Origin: Halobacterium sp. R2-5
GTDB taxonomy: Archaea; Halobacteriota; Halobacteria; Halobacteriales; Halobacteriaceae
Reading direction: 5' to 3'
NCBI RefSeq assembly: GCF_011734195.1
Contig: NZ_JAANTH010000002.1
Location: 868,001-932,000 of the forward strand
Length of the DNA: 64,000 nt
Shown here: positions 48,830 through 57,908 of the stretch, piece after piece
Numbering within the stretch: the first letter of the stretch is position 1
How the letters are laid out: every line of letters starts with the position of its first letter
The notes under the pieces: model-generated
Seen by the model: only the letters and a program-made list of their open reading frames with translations
Told to the model about the DNA's origin: nothing
The model's database searches: none
Position numbers and translations under genes: made by a program

Positions 48830-49517
48830 ACCTGCCGCGTTCGACGCCCTCCGCAATGAACTCCTCGGACGTCCGGTGGCGGTTGCGCGCCGCGAGCTCA
48901 CCCCACGCCTCCAGGCCCGCCCGGATCCGGTCGCGCTCGAAGCCGATCTCCTCGCCGACGGCGAGCAGTTCCCGGGGCGCGCGCAACTGGAGGTGCGACG
49001 TCGGGTCGGCGCTCACGACGTACGGCGCGTCGTAGTGGTCGACGAGCTCGCGGAGCTTCCGCAGGCCGCGCAGCGCCTGCACGCGCTCGCCGCCGCTCGC
49101 GCGCAGCACCCGCGAGAAGTCGAACTCCACGTGGACCGCGTTCCGCTTCGCGGCCTTCACGACGACGTGGTTGACGTCGCCGCCCCCCCGCATCGGCCCG
49201 GCGAGCACGTCCGCCCGCGCGGACTCCGCGACGAAGCGATTGAGGTCGGGCGTGCCGCCGCGCACCGCCAGCACCGTCGCGTCCTCGCGCAGGTCGCCGA
49301 TGGCGCCGCTCGCGTGGGACGCGTCCTCGGCGTCGAGCTCTACGCCGGACACCACGTCGACGCCGTACTCCTCGCCGACGGCTTCGTAGTCCACTTCGGG
49401 TCGGGCGTCCGAGCGGCTCCGCACCACGACGCCGTCGTAGCCGACGCTCGCGGCCGTCGCGGCGAACCGCGCGACGGTGCTGTCGCCGTCCGGGTGGGCG
49501 TGAACGGCCTCGTACAC
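48813..49517 (-). CDS. rnp3: RNase P protein component 3 (Rpp30)
   Basis: A 234-residue p30-type subunit with TIM-barrel-like PHP relation. Motifs are YEAVHAHPDGDSTVAR, VVRSRSDARPEVDYEA, VNHVVVKAAKRNAVHVEFD and APYVVSADPTSHLQLRAP. The start codon is GTG at 49517. It is the first gene of the tightly overlapping rnp3-methyltransferase-rnp2-psmA run. Confidence 0.92.
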   Translation of the reverse strand: MYEAVHAHPDGDSTVARFAATAASVGYDGVVVRSRSDARPEVDYEAVGEEYGVDVVSGVELDAEDASHASGAIGDLREDATVLAVRGGTPDLNRFVAESARADVLAGPMRGGGDVNHVVVKAAKRNAVHVEFDFSRVLRASGGERVQALRGLRKLRELVDHYDAPYVVSADPTSHLQLRAPRELLAVGEEIGFERDRIRAGLEAWGELAARNRHRTSEEFIAEGVERGRYEEDA

Positions 49518-49566
49518 GACTGCTCGTTCGCGGGCGGCCCGTAAAAACGCGTGCGTTCGCGCCGGC

Positions 49567-51126
49567 TCAGTACGCGAACACGTCCCACGCCCACTCGCCG
49601 AGGGAGCGCGACCCGAGCGCGTCCGGCCGGCGCGCGTCCACCGCAGCGCCGGTCTCGACGGTGTAGCTGACGTTCCGAACGAGCCGGGCGCCGTTCACCG
49701 TGGCGTTCAAGCGCGCTCGCCCCCCGAGCACGACGCCGCGGTCGGCGTCGACGCGCATCCGTACCCACGCTGTCTCCGCGCTCACGGCTCCGGCGTCAGT
49801 CCCCTGGACGGCCTCGAACACCGCCGCGTCGCCGTTCAGTTCGAGCGTCCGCGTGCCGTCGGCTGCGGCCACCGTCGTCCACGTTCCCGTTTGGGCAGCC
49901 GGGAGGCCGTACCCGGCGCCGAGGCCGTCCACGAGCGTGTAGTCGCCGCTGGCTTGCCAGTAGCCCGGGAGGGCGCGTGCGGTGTCATCGCCGACACGAG
50001 CCGTGCCGAGACTGAAGACGCCGGGAGAGTAGCCGCGGAAGCGGTAGGCGACGCCGCTGTCAGCGTACCCGACGTCGGTCCGGTCGTGACGGCGGAGCGA
50101 CGCCCGGAACTGGCGCGCGGAGCGTTCGACGACCGTCGTGGCCACGACGCGGTCGCCGTCCAGTCGCTCGGTCGCGACCACCCGGTGGTCGGCCGCAGCC
50201 GTCCGGCCTAGCGCCGCCGCGTAGGCCGGGGTCGCGTCCTCGGGGAGCGGCGACGACGCGACGGCGGTCCCGGGGCGGGCGTCAGTGACGCGAACCGCGC
50301 TCGCACCGGCTACCAGTCCCGCGACGAGCAGGGCCGCGAGTGCGACACGCCGCACCGGAACGGCACGCGCTTCGGCCGAATCAGACGCGGCGAGTGCGAC
50401 GTGCAGCGGGTAGACGACTGTCCCGACGAGGACGAGCGTTCCAGCGACCGCGCCGACGGTCGCGAGGAACGCGAGGCGCGCGGCGTCCTGTGTGGCGTAG
50501 CGCTCGCCCGCGAGCACCAGCGTAGCGGCGAAGATAGCGGTCACCGCGAGAACGCACGCGAGGTGCAGACCGAGCGCGGCGGCGGCGGTTCGCCGGCGGC
50601 CGCCGAGTGCGTGCAGCGGCGCAGCGGACGCCGCGCGGAGTCCGTCGCCGGCGACGACGCGTTCGACGGCCGGCGCGAGCACCGCCCACGCGACGAGTGT
50701 TCCGGCGGCGACACCAGCGAGCGGCGCGACCTGGACCGTCGTGGTCGAGAGCGTCGCGCCGGTCGCGTAGACTGCCGCACGGAGTGGCGTGTCGAGGAGG
50801 AGGAACGCGGCCGCGCCGAGCGCGAGCGCGACGAGGTGCCCGCCGACGGCGACCGCGAGAAGCCGCGGGCCGCGCTCGCGGAGTGTCGTGGCGACGGTCC
50901 ACGGCGGTGTCGCGTCGGGACTGGCGACGGCGGCGTCGACTGACGGCGCGGCCGCGCCGAGCACGGGGATAGCGACGACGGGCGGGAACGCAACTGCGAG
51001 AACCGGGTGGACCACGGCGAGCGCGAGCCGGACGAGCGCCTCACAGAGGAGCGTCGCGCCGGCGAGTGCGAACACGCGCGGTCGGTTCAGGGCGACGTGG
51101 AGGGCGTCGCGGAGCGCGGGAGCCAT
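49567..51126 (-). CDS. Polytopic membrane protein with large extracytoplasmic domain
   Basis: A 519-residue protein not recognised as a named family. The first 270 residues have about six transmembrane helices rich in Ala/Val (for example VFALAGATLLCEALVRLALA). The rest, about 280-519, is soluble and beta-rich, presumably outside the cell, with Ala/Asp/Arg-rich sequence. The ATG at 51126 is preferred over a GTG at 51135. It sits between COG1325 and rnp3, where other archaea usually have no such gene. Confidence 0.75.
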   Translation of the reverse strand: MAPALRDALHVALNRPRVFALAGATLLCEALVRLALAVVHPVLAVAFPPVVAIPVLGAAAPSVDAAVASPDATPPWTVATTLRERGPRLLAVAVGGHLVALALGAAAFLLLDTPLRAAVYATGATLSTTTVQVAPLAGVAAGTLVAWAVLAPAVERVVAGDGLRAASAAPLHALGGRRRTAAAALGLHLACVLAVTAIFAATLVLAGERYATQDAARLAFLATVGAVAGTLVLVGTVVYPLHVALAASDSAEARAVPVRRVALAALLVAGLVAGASAVRVTDARPGTAVASSPLPEDATPAYAAALGRTAAADHRVVATERLDGDRVVATTVVERSARQFRASLRRHDRTDVGYADSGVAYRFRGYSPGVFSLGTARVGDDTARALPGYWQASGDYTLVDGLGAGYGLPAAQTGTWTTVAAADGTRTLELNGDAAVFEAVQGTDAGAVSAETAWVRMRVDADRGVVLGGRARLNATVNGARLVRNVSYTVETGAAVDARRPDALGSRSLGEWAWDVFAY

Positions 51127-51172
51127 CGTCCGCACGTGCTCACAGGGACCCCAAAAGACGGTCGGTGGGCGG

Positions 51173-51592
51173 CTACGACAGCGCTTCGCGGGCGTTCTCG
51201 ACGGCGGCCTCCTTGTTCGCGGGGTAGGCCTCGACTTTCGCGCGGAGCGCGATGCCGTCGCCGAGCTGGGCGTCCCCGAGGAACGCCTCCTGTTTGTCGA
51301 GGTGGACGAACAGCGAGCAGTTGTCGTCGACGCGCTGGTCGAGCTCCTCGCGGATGCGTTCGATGTCCGCGCCGTCGCGGAGCTGGCCGAGCACGTGGCG
51401 CATCTCGTCGGCGCGCTCGACGCGCGCGGACAGCACGACGATTCGGTCGCCGAGGTGGCCTTCGCTCTCGGCGCGCTCGAGTTCGACGTCCTCGGGGAGG
51501 AAGTGCCGGAGCGCGTCGGCGACGCGGACCTCGTCCTCCGTGCCGTAGCAGAACGCCCGGAGGTCGACGTAGTGGAACGGAACCTCGCTCAT
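51173..51592 (-). CDS. COG1325-type RNA-binding exosome-associated protein
   Basis: A 139-residue protein beginning EVPFHYVDLRAFCYGTEDE, the conserved start of COG1325, an RNA-binding family linked with the archaeal exosome by gene neighbourhood. Sequence DRIVVLSARVERADEMRHVLGQL and the C-terminal EAFLGDAQLGDGIALRAKVEAYP are typical. It is upstream of rnp3 and psmA, as in many archaea, but with a membrane gene between. Confidence 0.88.
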   Translation of the reverse strand: MSEVPFHYVDLRAFCYGTEDEVRVADALRHFLPEDVELERAESEGHLGDRIVVLSARVERADEMRHVLGQLRDGADIERIREELDQRVDDNCSLFVHLDKQEAFLGDAQLGDGIALRAKVEAYPANKEAAVENAREALS

Positions 51593-51700
51593 TGCCGCGA
51601 CGTAGCGGGCGCGGCGGTAAAAGCGTCGCCACTGGCGGACGGCGTTCGTTGCGGATCACCGACAGAACTACTTGGGGTGCCGTAGAAGCGCAACTGACAG

Positions 51701-52552
51701 ATGCAGGACCAGCGCTTCCTCGAGTCCGACTGGGACTACTGCGTGGTGCTCGACGCGTGTCGCTACGACGTGTTCAGCGAGCTCTACGACGACTACCTCG
51801 ACGGCGACCTCGAGAAGCGCTGGAGCACCGGCTCGTCGACCCCCGAGTGGGCGTACCGGACGTTCACGGGCGACCACGACATCGCGTACTTCTCCGGGAA
51901 CCCGTTCATCAACAGCCTCGGCATCCCGCTGAACGAGCTCAAGTGGGGGGCGAGCTGCGACTACGAGTGGAGCGCCGACGACCACATCAGCGACGTGGTC
52001 GACGTCTGGAAGCACGGCTGGGACGACGACCTCGGGACGATTCCGCCGGAGAGCATGGCGGCGTCGTTCCGCGACAACCAGGACCTCGTCGCGGACGCCG
52101 AACGCACGGTCGTCCACTACATGCAGCCCCACGCGCCGTACCTCTCGCGGGGGAAGGGCCAGAAGCTCACGCAGATCCAGAAGGGCATCCAGCGACAGGG
52201 CGAGCGCGACGAGGACGACGGCGGGCTGCTCGCGAGCGTCGGGGACGCGGTGCGGCCGCGCGTCGAGAGCGTCCTCGACGACAGCAACCTCGCGATGAAG
52301 GTCGGGCTCTGGCTGGAGACCGGGCTCGGCGGCGTGGTCACCGACGGCACCCGCGAGACCGCGATGCAGTACTACGAGGAGAACCTCCGCATCGCGCTGG
52401 AGGGCGTCGCGGAGCTCACGGAATCGCTCGACGGCGACGTGGTGGTCACCGCCGACCACGGCGAGGCGTTCGGCGAGGAGGGCGTCTGGGAGCACCACAT
52501 CGAGACCCACATCCCGGCGCTGATGGAAGTGCCGTGGCTGGAGCTCGACTAG
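51701..52552 (+). CDS. Alkaline-phosphatase/sulfatase-superfamily enzyme A
   Basis: A 283-residue hydrolase or transferase. Metal-binding Asp lies in VVLDACRYDVF, a nucleophile-like Ser/Thr in TGSSTPEWAYR, then YMQPHAPYLS, and the C-terminal metal site VVTADHGEAFGE with HHIETHIPAL. No Cys formylglycine motif (CxPxR) is seen, so it need not be a sulfatase. It shows the same layout as enzyme B at 54765, about 2.2 kb away. Confidence 0.85.
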   Translation: MQDQRFLESDWDYCVVLDACRYDVFSELYDDYLDGDLEKRWSTGSSTPEWAYRTFTGDHDIAYFSGNPFINSLGIPLNELKWGASCDYEWSADDHISDVVDVWKHGWDDDLGTIPPESMAASFRDNQDLVADAERTVVHYMQPHAPYLSRGKGQKLTQIQKGIQRQGERDEDDGGLLASVGDAVRPRVESVLDDSNLAMKVGLWLETGLGGVVTDGTRETAMQYYEENLRIALEGVAELTESLDGDVVVTADHGEAFGEEGVWEHHIETHIPALMEVPWLELD

Positions 52553-53541
52553 TCGGCGCTGGCCGGCGAGTCACTCCCCGACGGGCCGGGCTCGGGGATG
52601 TACGACGCCGCGATCTCGGCGATGCGCTTCGCGCCGTTGGCGTGCGGTTCGGGCGCTTCGACGGAGTCGAGGAGCGCCTCCACGCCCGCGATGGAGTCCG
52701 CGGCGTAGAATCCGGGCGTGTCCGCGAGCGCGTCCACGACGCCGCGCTGTTCTGACGTCGCCGGCAGCACGATGCAGGGCGTGCCGGCGACGGCGGCCTC
52801 CATCACCGTGGAGTAGCCGCTACAGATGACGAGGTCGGCGCCCGCGATGAACGGCTGGAGGGACTCCTGGATCTCCCAGCCGTCGCCGCCGACGAGGGTC
52901 ACGTCCCGTCCCTTCGCCGCTAAGGCTTCCGCGAGCCCGTCGGCGTCGACGCTGAACTCGCTCGGGACGACGAGCACGTCGACGTCCTCCTCGGGCGCCC
53001 CGCCGTCGGGCGCCATCGGCGGCACGTCGACGGCGCCCGGAATCGAGGGGTCGCCGCTCCACACCTTCGGCACGAGGAACTCCTCGGCGCCGCGGCGCGC
53101 GATGCGGTTGCGCAGCCACGCCCCAGCGCGCTCGACGGTCGTCGTGTAGAACTCCGCGGGGTCGTGGGAGACATAGACGAACCGCTGGCCGTGGAGGGTG
53201 GCGGCGACGGCCGCGGAGATGTCGTCGGTGACCAGAAGGTCTGGGGCTTCCGCGTCGAACCACTCGCGGTACTGGCTGACGCGCTCGTACACCGCGGGCC
53301 CGCTGTTCCGGAGGACGTCGAGGAGGCCGCCGCCCTGGAAGTCGCCGACGAAGTCGACGTCGAGGGGCTCGTACTCCGTGTAGCCGTTCGCCTCGACGAA
53401 CTTCGTGCCGGGGCCACCGCCGGCGAGGACGGTCTCGTAGCCGGCGGCCTGGAGCTCTTCGACGACCGCTAGCATCCGGGTGGCGTGGCCGGCGCCCTCG
53501 CAGTAGTGGGCGACGGCGACTTTCGGGGGCTGCCCGCTCAT
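52549..53541 (-). CDS. Glycosyltransferase of the MurG/UGT-like GT-B fold
   Basis: A 330-residue GT-B glycosyltransferase. The N-terminus VAVAHYCEGAGHATRMLAVVEELQAAG has the GxGHxxR acceptor-binding loop described as CEGAGHATRM. The C-terminal half has DLVICSGYSTVMEAAVAGTPCIVLP, the nucleotide-sugar binding segment. It is convergent with enzyme A (four-base overlap). Probably acts on lipid or surface glycan; donor sugar unknown. Confidence 0.88.
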   Translation of the reverse strand: MSGQPPKVAVAHYCEGAGHATRMLAVVEELQAAGYETVLAGGGPGTKFVEANGYTEYEPLDVDFVGDFQGGGLLDVLRNSGPAVYERVSQYREWFDAEAPDLLVTDDISAAVAATLHGQRFVYVSHDPAEFYTTTVERAGAWLRNRIARRGAEEFLVPKVWSGDPSIPGAVDVPPMAPDGGAPEEDVDVLVVPSEFSVDADGLAEALAAKGRDVTLVGGDGWEIQESLQPFIAGADLVICSGYSTVMEAAVAGTPCIVLPATSEQRGVVDALADTPGFYAADSIAGVEALLDSVEAPEPHANGAKRIAEIAASYIPEPGPSGSDSPASAD

Positions 53542-53603
53542 GTCGCGGTCACGTTACGACCCTCTCGGAGCCCGAGCGGTATAAAACACTCCGAACCGGC
53601 CCG

Positions 53604-54617
53604 CTACGAGCGCACGCCGAGCGCGCTGGTGGCGGCGGCGCCGACGGTGCTCGTCAGCAGGTAGCCGCCGACGCTGTGAATCGTCACGACCGCCGCGATA
53701 GTCGGCGCGCTCACCGCCGTCAGCAGCGTCAGCAGCGTGACGTTGATGGCTTCCGTGCCGCCGAGGCCGCCGGGCGTCGGGAACACGGAGCCGACCTTCC
53801 CGAGCGGCAGCACGAAGAACGGCACGTACAGCGGGACGAACGAGTCGAGCGCGAGAAAGGTCACCCAGAGGCCGAGCGCCTGGAACGCCCACCCGAGCGC
53901 CGAGCAGCCGACGGCGGCGGCGAGGCGCTCCCGGGAGACGGCGACCCGGCCGAGCGCGTCCGCGAACCCGCTGACGCGGGCGGCGAGGTCGTCGGCGCTC
54001 GGCAGGCTGACGCGGGGAACCACGCTGACGACGCGCGCGAGCGCCGTCGTGGCCGTGGTGCCGAACCGCGCGCGGAGCGGCGCGCGGAACCGCCACGCGA
54101 GCAGCGCGGCGAGCGGCAGGGCGACAGCCGCCGTGATGACCGCGAGCGGGAGGACGCCGAGGGGACCGCCGGTCTCCGTGGTGACGTAGTAGAGCGAGCC
54201 GACCGCCGCGAACGTCAGCGACGGCACGACGTTGATGGCGTCGAGGCTGGTGATGGAGGCCAGTCCGACCTCGTACTCCGTGTCAGCGGTCTTCGAGAGC
54301 AGCCACGCGGTCACGGGCTCGCCGCCCGCCTGCCCGAACGGCGTGACGTGGTTGGCGAACGCGCCCGCGGCGTTCACGAGGACCGCGGTGTGGACGGGCA
54401 GCGGGATGTCGAGCGCGCGCACGACGTTCCAGAGCGCGAGCCCCCAGGACACGTTCCACAGCAGTATCGTGCCCGCGACCGCCGCGAGCAACACGGGGTC
54501 GGCGCCGCTGGCCGCCCGGAACACCTCGCGGGCGTCGACGATGTAGAACATCAACGCGAACACGAGCGCCGCGCTCGCGAGCCCCGCGACGGTCGCCAGC
54601 AGGTCGTCTCGCTGCAC
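53604..54617 (-). CDS. UPF0104/LPG-synthase-like membrane protein
   Basis: A 337-residue polytopic membrane protein (seven or eight helices) with the family signature FPTPGGLGGTEAI near residue 290 and GQAGGEPVTAWLL. Such proteins are lipid flippases or transfer enzymes related to MprF and AglD-like transport in archaea. The GTG at 54617 is preferred, since the frame upstream to 54647 has only a TTG. Its neighbours are glycosyltransferase and phosphatase-superfamily genes. Confidence 0.8.
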   Translation of the reverse strand: MQRDDLLATVAGLASAALVFALMFYIVDAREVFRAASGADPVLLAAVAGTILLWNVSWGLALWNVVRALDIPLPVHTAVLVNAAGAFANHVTPFGQAGGEPVTAWLLSKTADTEYEVGLASITSLDAINVVPSLTFAAVGSLYYVTTETGGPLGVLPLAVITAAVALPLAALLAWRFRAPLRARFGTTATTALARVVSVVPRVSLPSADDLAARVSGFADALGRVAVSRERLAAAVGCSALGWAFQALGLWVTFLALDSFVPLYVPFFVLPLGKVGSVFPTPGGLGGTEAINVTLLTLLTAVSAPTIAAVVTIHSVGGYLLTSTVGAAATSALGVRS

Positions 54618-54764
54618 GCCTCCGAGTGGCGCGCGGGCGTGAATCAATCCATCGAATCCCGCGGCACGCGACCAGCGGCCGAATGGGAGGTTTTTTGCCC
54701 GGCTGGCACTACCGGGTCACCGAGTACCGCCCCGCAATGTTCGAGAAGACTCCGGTGTCCGCCG

Positions 54765-55697
54765 ATGGTTGACGTGCCCGCTCAGGCGGCCAACGTCGCC
54801 CGCAACCTCCGCTACCGGGGCGTCGACGCCGTCCGCGAGTTCGCGTCGATGGTGACGCACTCGCTGCGGTCGACGACCGAACCGGACCCCGTGCTGGACG
54901 CCGACTGGGACGCCCTCGTGGTGCTTGACGCGTGCCGCGCGGACCTCTTCGCGGAGGTCGCCGCGGACGCCGCCTACGACTTCCTCCCCGAAGACCCGGG
55001 CTCGCGGACGTCGCCCGCGAGCTCCTCCGTGGAGTGGATGGAGTCCGTGTTCGGTGGCGCGCCGGAGGGCGCGCTCGCGGACGTCGCGTACGTCACCGGC
55101 AACCCCTACTCCGCGTCGAAGTTCGACCACGACCGCTGCCACTCCGTCGAGGAGGTGTGGCGGTACGCGTGGGAGGACGCCCTCGGGACGATTCCGCCCC
55201 GGCCCGTCACCGACGCCGCCGTTCGGACCGGCCGCGAGACCGACGCCGACCGGCTACTCGTCCACTACATGCAGCCGCACTTCCCCTCGGTCGCGGAGCG
55301 CGAGCGGCGCAGCGACGGCGTCGAACTCGACGAGTTCGGCGACCGGGAAATGTCCGTCTGGGACGACCTCCGGTTCGGCCGCCGCAGCGAGGCCGACGTC
55401 TGGCGGGCCTACCGCGGGAACCTGGAGTTGGTCCTCGACGACCTCGAACTACTCTTCGCGAACCTCGACGCCGACCGCGTCGTCGTCACCGCCGACCACG
55501 GGAACGCGTTCGGCGAGCACCACCTCTACGGCCACCCGGGCGGCGTCGACGTACCCGTCCTCCGGGAGGTGCCGTGGTGCGAGACGACCGCGGCCGACAC
55601 CCGCAGCCACGAGCCCGAAGCGGCGGGCCGCGACGACACCGGCGACGACGGCGACGTCATCGAAGCGCGCCTCGAAGACCTCGGCTACCGGACCTGA
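54765..55697 (+). CDS. Alkaline-phosphatase/sulfatase-superfamily enzyme B
   Basis: A 310-residue enzyme similar in plan to enzyme A: ALVVLDACRADLFAEV (metal Asp), TSPASSSVEWMES (nucleophile region), VTGNPYSASKFDH, HYMQPHFPSV and VVTADHGNAFGEHHLYGH. The extra N-terminal 40 residues and an acidic C-terminal tail are distinct. The start ATG is 54765. It is followed after two bases by enzyme C, so they are co-transcribed. Confidence 0.87.
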   Translation: MVDVPAQAANVARNLRYRGVDAVREFASMVTHSLRSTTEPDPVLDADWDALVVLDACRADLFAEVAADAAYDFLPEDPGSRTSPASSSVEWMESVFGGAPEGALADVAYVTGNPYSASKFDHDRCHSVEEVWRYAWEDALGTIPPRPVTDAAVRTGRETDADRLLVHYMQPHFPSVAERERRSDGVELDEFGDREMSVWDDLRFGRRSEADVWRAYRGNLELVLDDLELLFANLDADRVVVTADHGNAFGEHHLYGHPGGVDVPVLREVPWCETTAADTRSHEPEAAGRDDTGDDGDVIEARLEDLGYRT

Positions 55698-55699
55698 CC

Positions 55700-56941
55700 A
55701 TGGACGACACTACCGACACTCCGAACCTCCTGCTGGTCGTGGTGGACTGCCTCCGACAGGACTTCCTGCGCCGGGACGCCGTCGACACGCCGTTCCTCGA
55801 CGGCCTCCGCGAGCGCGGCGTGGAGTGCACCGAGCTGTACGCCACTGCGACCACGACCACGCCAGCGGTCGCGAGCCTGCTGACGGGCGCGTACGGCGAG
55901 CGCAACGGCGTCCAGTCGCTGCGCCGCGGCAGCCTCTCCGAGGACGTCGAGCCGATGGCCGAGATTCTCGGCGACGCCGGCTACCACACCGAAGCGATGG
56001 CGACCGGCCCGCTCGTCCCGGAGACCGGCCTCGACAGGGGGTTCGACCGCTACGAGTGCCGGGACCGCGACGAGTCGATGTTCAGCGACTGGCGCGAGGA
56101 GGGTCTCGACAGACTGGCGGGCCTGCCGGAGCCGTTCGCGGCGTTCGTCCACCTCTGGGAGATTCACGAGGACGTCCACGTCCCCCGCGAGTACGACAGC
56201 CCCGAGTACGGCGAGACGCCGTACGGCCGCGCGTTCTCCGCGCTCGACCGCGAAATCGAGGCGCTCGTCGACGCCGTCCCCGACGATACAGTGGTGGCGG
56301 TCGTCGGCGACCACGGCGAGAGCATCACCCACTGGAGCAACCCGATTCGGCTCGCCGTGAAGTCACTGCGGGACGCCGTGAAGTACTACGGCGGCGTCGA
56401 CACCCGCGGCGTCGTCGAGCGCGTCAATCAGTACTGCGAGCGCTTCGGCCCGGACATCGACGACCACTTCGTCGAGAAGGGGCACGGCGAGAACGTCTTC
56501 GACTTCACCACGAACGTCCCGTTCGTGCTCGCGGGCCCCGGTATCGAGTCCGCCACAGTGGACGCCCAGGTCCGACAGATCGACGTGCTGCCGACGCTGC
56601 TGGACGCGCTCGGCGTCGACCACGAGACGGACGGCGACCGCATCGAGCCCGGTGTCGAGGACCGCGTCGCGTACATGCGGGCCTGCGGCGCGTCCCTGCA
56701 CGGCGAACGCAACTGGGCGCGGGCCGTCCGCTACGGCGACGCCAAGTACGTCGAGTACACCGAGCGCGACTGGGAGCCCGGCGTCTACGACCTCGACGAG
56801 AACCCCCGGGAGCTGGAGCGCGTCGACGACCCCGACCTCGAAGCCGAGCTCCGCGAGCGCCTGCCCGAGCGCGGCGTCGACCCGACGGACGTCGAGATGC
56901 TGGAGATCAACGAGCGCCTCGAAGACCTCGGCTACCTCTGA
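55700..56941 (+). CDS. Sulfatase-family enzyme C
   Basis: A 413-residue sulfatase-fold protein: LLLVVVDCLRQDFL (metal Asp), the nucleophile-like TATTTTPAVASLLTGAYGERN where Thr stands in the usual Cys/Ser place, VVAVVGDHGESIT and GHGENVFDFTTNVPFVLAGPGI. It is full length for the family, unlike A and B. The modification Cys in CxPxR is absent (TTPAV), so phosphate or phosphoglycerol transfer is possible. Begins three bases after enzyme B. Confidence 0.88.
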   Translation: MDDTTDTPNLLLVVVDCLRQDFLRRDAVDTPFLDGLRERGVECTELYATATTTTPAVASLLTGAYGERNGVQSLRRGSLSEDVEPMAEILGDAGYHTEAMATGPLVPETGLDRGFDRYECRDRDESMFSDWREEGLDRLAGLPEPFAAFVHLWEIHEDVHVPREYDSPEYGETPYGRAFSALDREIEALVDAVPDDTVVAVVGDHGESITHWSNPIRLAVKSLRDAVKYYGGVDTRGVVERVNQYCERFGPDIDDHFVEKGHGENVFDFTTNVPFVLAGPGIESATVDAQVRQIDVLPTLLDALGVDHETDGDRIEPGVEDRVAYMRACGASLHGERNWARAVRYGDAKYVEYTERDWEPGVYDLDENPRELERVDDPDLEAELRERLPERGVDPTDVEMLEINERLEDLGYL

Positions 56942-56980
56942 GCCGCGGGCTACCCGGTCGGAGAAGCAGGAGAGAGAGTG

Positions 56981-57172
56981 CTACTCTTCGTCTTCGTCGG
57001 CGGCTTCGAGGTTGTCCTCGGGGACGCCGGCCTCCTGGCCGTCGTCGAAACTGACCGTGTAGTTGGGCTCGCCGAACATCGTCTCGACGACCTGCGTGAC
57101 GGTGCCGGTCTCGCCGTCGAACTCGCTGTGCTTGTCGTGGAGGACGACCTCGTCGTCTTCTTCGAAGCTCAT
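56981..57172 (-). CDS. DUF1918-like small protein
   Basis: A 63-residue acidic protein: EEDDEVVLHDKHSEFDGETG then TVTQVVETMFGEPNYTVSFDDGQE and VPEDNLEAADEDEE. This SH3-like DUF1918-type pattern occurs in small haloarchaeal proteins. ATG at 57172; convergent with enzyme C. Confidence 0.75.
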   Translation of the reverse strand: MSFEEDDEVVLHDKHSEFDGETGTVTQVVETMFGEPNYTVSFDDGQEAGVPEDNLEAADEDEE

Positions 57173-57318
57173 ACTGACAGATTCCGGCGGCCGACTCAAA
57201 AGCGACCCGGTTTCCGCGCTCCGAAACCGTCACCCGTGCGTGCGCCGTAGTCCCGGTATGCCCACCGCTCGCCCCTCTCCCGGCTCGCCCGCCAACCGCA
57301 CCCGCCCCCGCCAACTCG

Positions 57319-57876
57319 ATGCCCGTCGATGACCTCTGGTTCCTCGCGAGCCGCGCCGAGCAGCGCGCCGAGCGGGCGTACCACGCGCTGACCGACGCCC
57401 ACGACGGCTTCCTGGAGTTCGACCGGCGGCGCTCGGTGTCCCGCCGCCGCTTCCGCACGCTCGCCGAACGCGTCGAACGCACGGGCGGACCGTACGGCGC
57501 CCACACCGCGGTCTACCGTGAGGACGGCGACCTGCTGCTGGTGCGCCACGACGGCGTCGACCTCTGGGTGCCGCCGGGCGGCGGCGTCGACGACGGCGAG
57601 TCGTTCCGCGAGGCCGCCGAACGCGAGCTCGCCGAGGAGGCGGGCGTCGGCGCCACCTACTGCGGGCTCGCGATGCTGACCGCTGTCACCTTCGAGTGCG
57701 GCGCGTACTCCGCGTGGGGCGTCGTCCCGGTCTTCGAGGCGTGCGCCGACGACACCAGCCTCGCCGTCCGGGACCCGGACGGCGAAATCTCGGACGCGGC
57801 GTGGTTCGCGGACCTCCCCGAGGACACCCGCGACCGCGGCCACCTGCGGCGCTGGCGGGAGCGCGCGCTCTCGTAG
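57319..57876 (+). CDS. NUDIX hydrolase
   Basis: A 185-residue Nudix enzyme. The helical N-terminal 60 residues precede the Nudix domain with box GGVDDGESFREAAERELAEEAGVG described by REAAERELAEEAGVG (pattern Gx5Ex7REUxEExGU is complete). Substrate is unknown, perhaps a nucleoside diphosphate derivative. Acetyltransferase gene follows 32 bases downstream. Confidence 0.92.
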   Translation: MPVDDLWFLASRAEQRAERAYHALTDAHDGFLEFDRRRSVSRRRFRTLAERVERTGGPYGAHTAVYREDGDLLLVRHDGVDLWVPPGGGVDDGESFREAAERELAEEAGVGATYCGLAMLTAVTFECGAYSAWGVVPVFEACADDTSLAVRDPDGEISDAAWFADLPEDTRDRGHLRRWRERALS

Positions 57877-57908
57877 CGCTTTTCTCGGTCCTCGGCGTCC
57901 CTCCGGTA

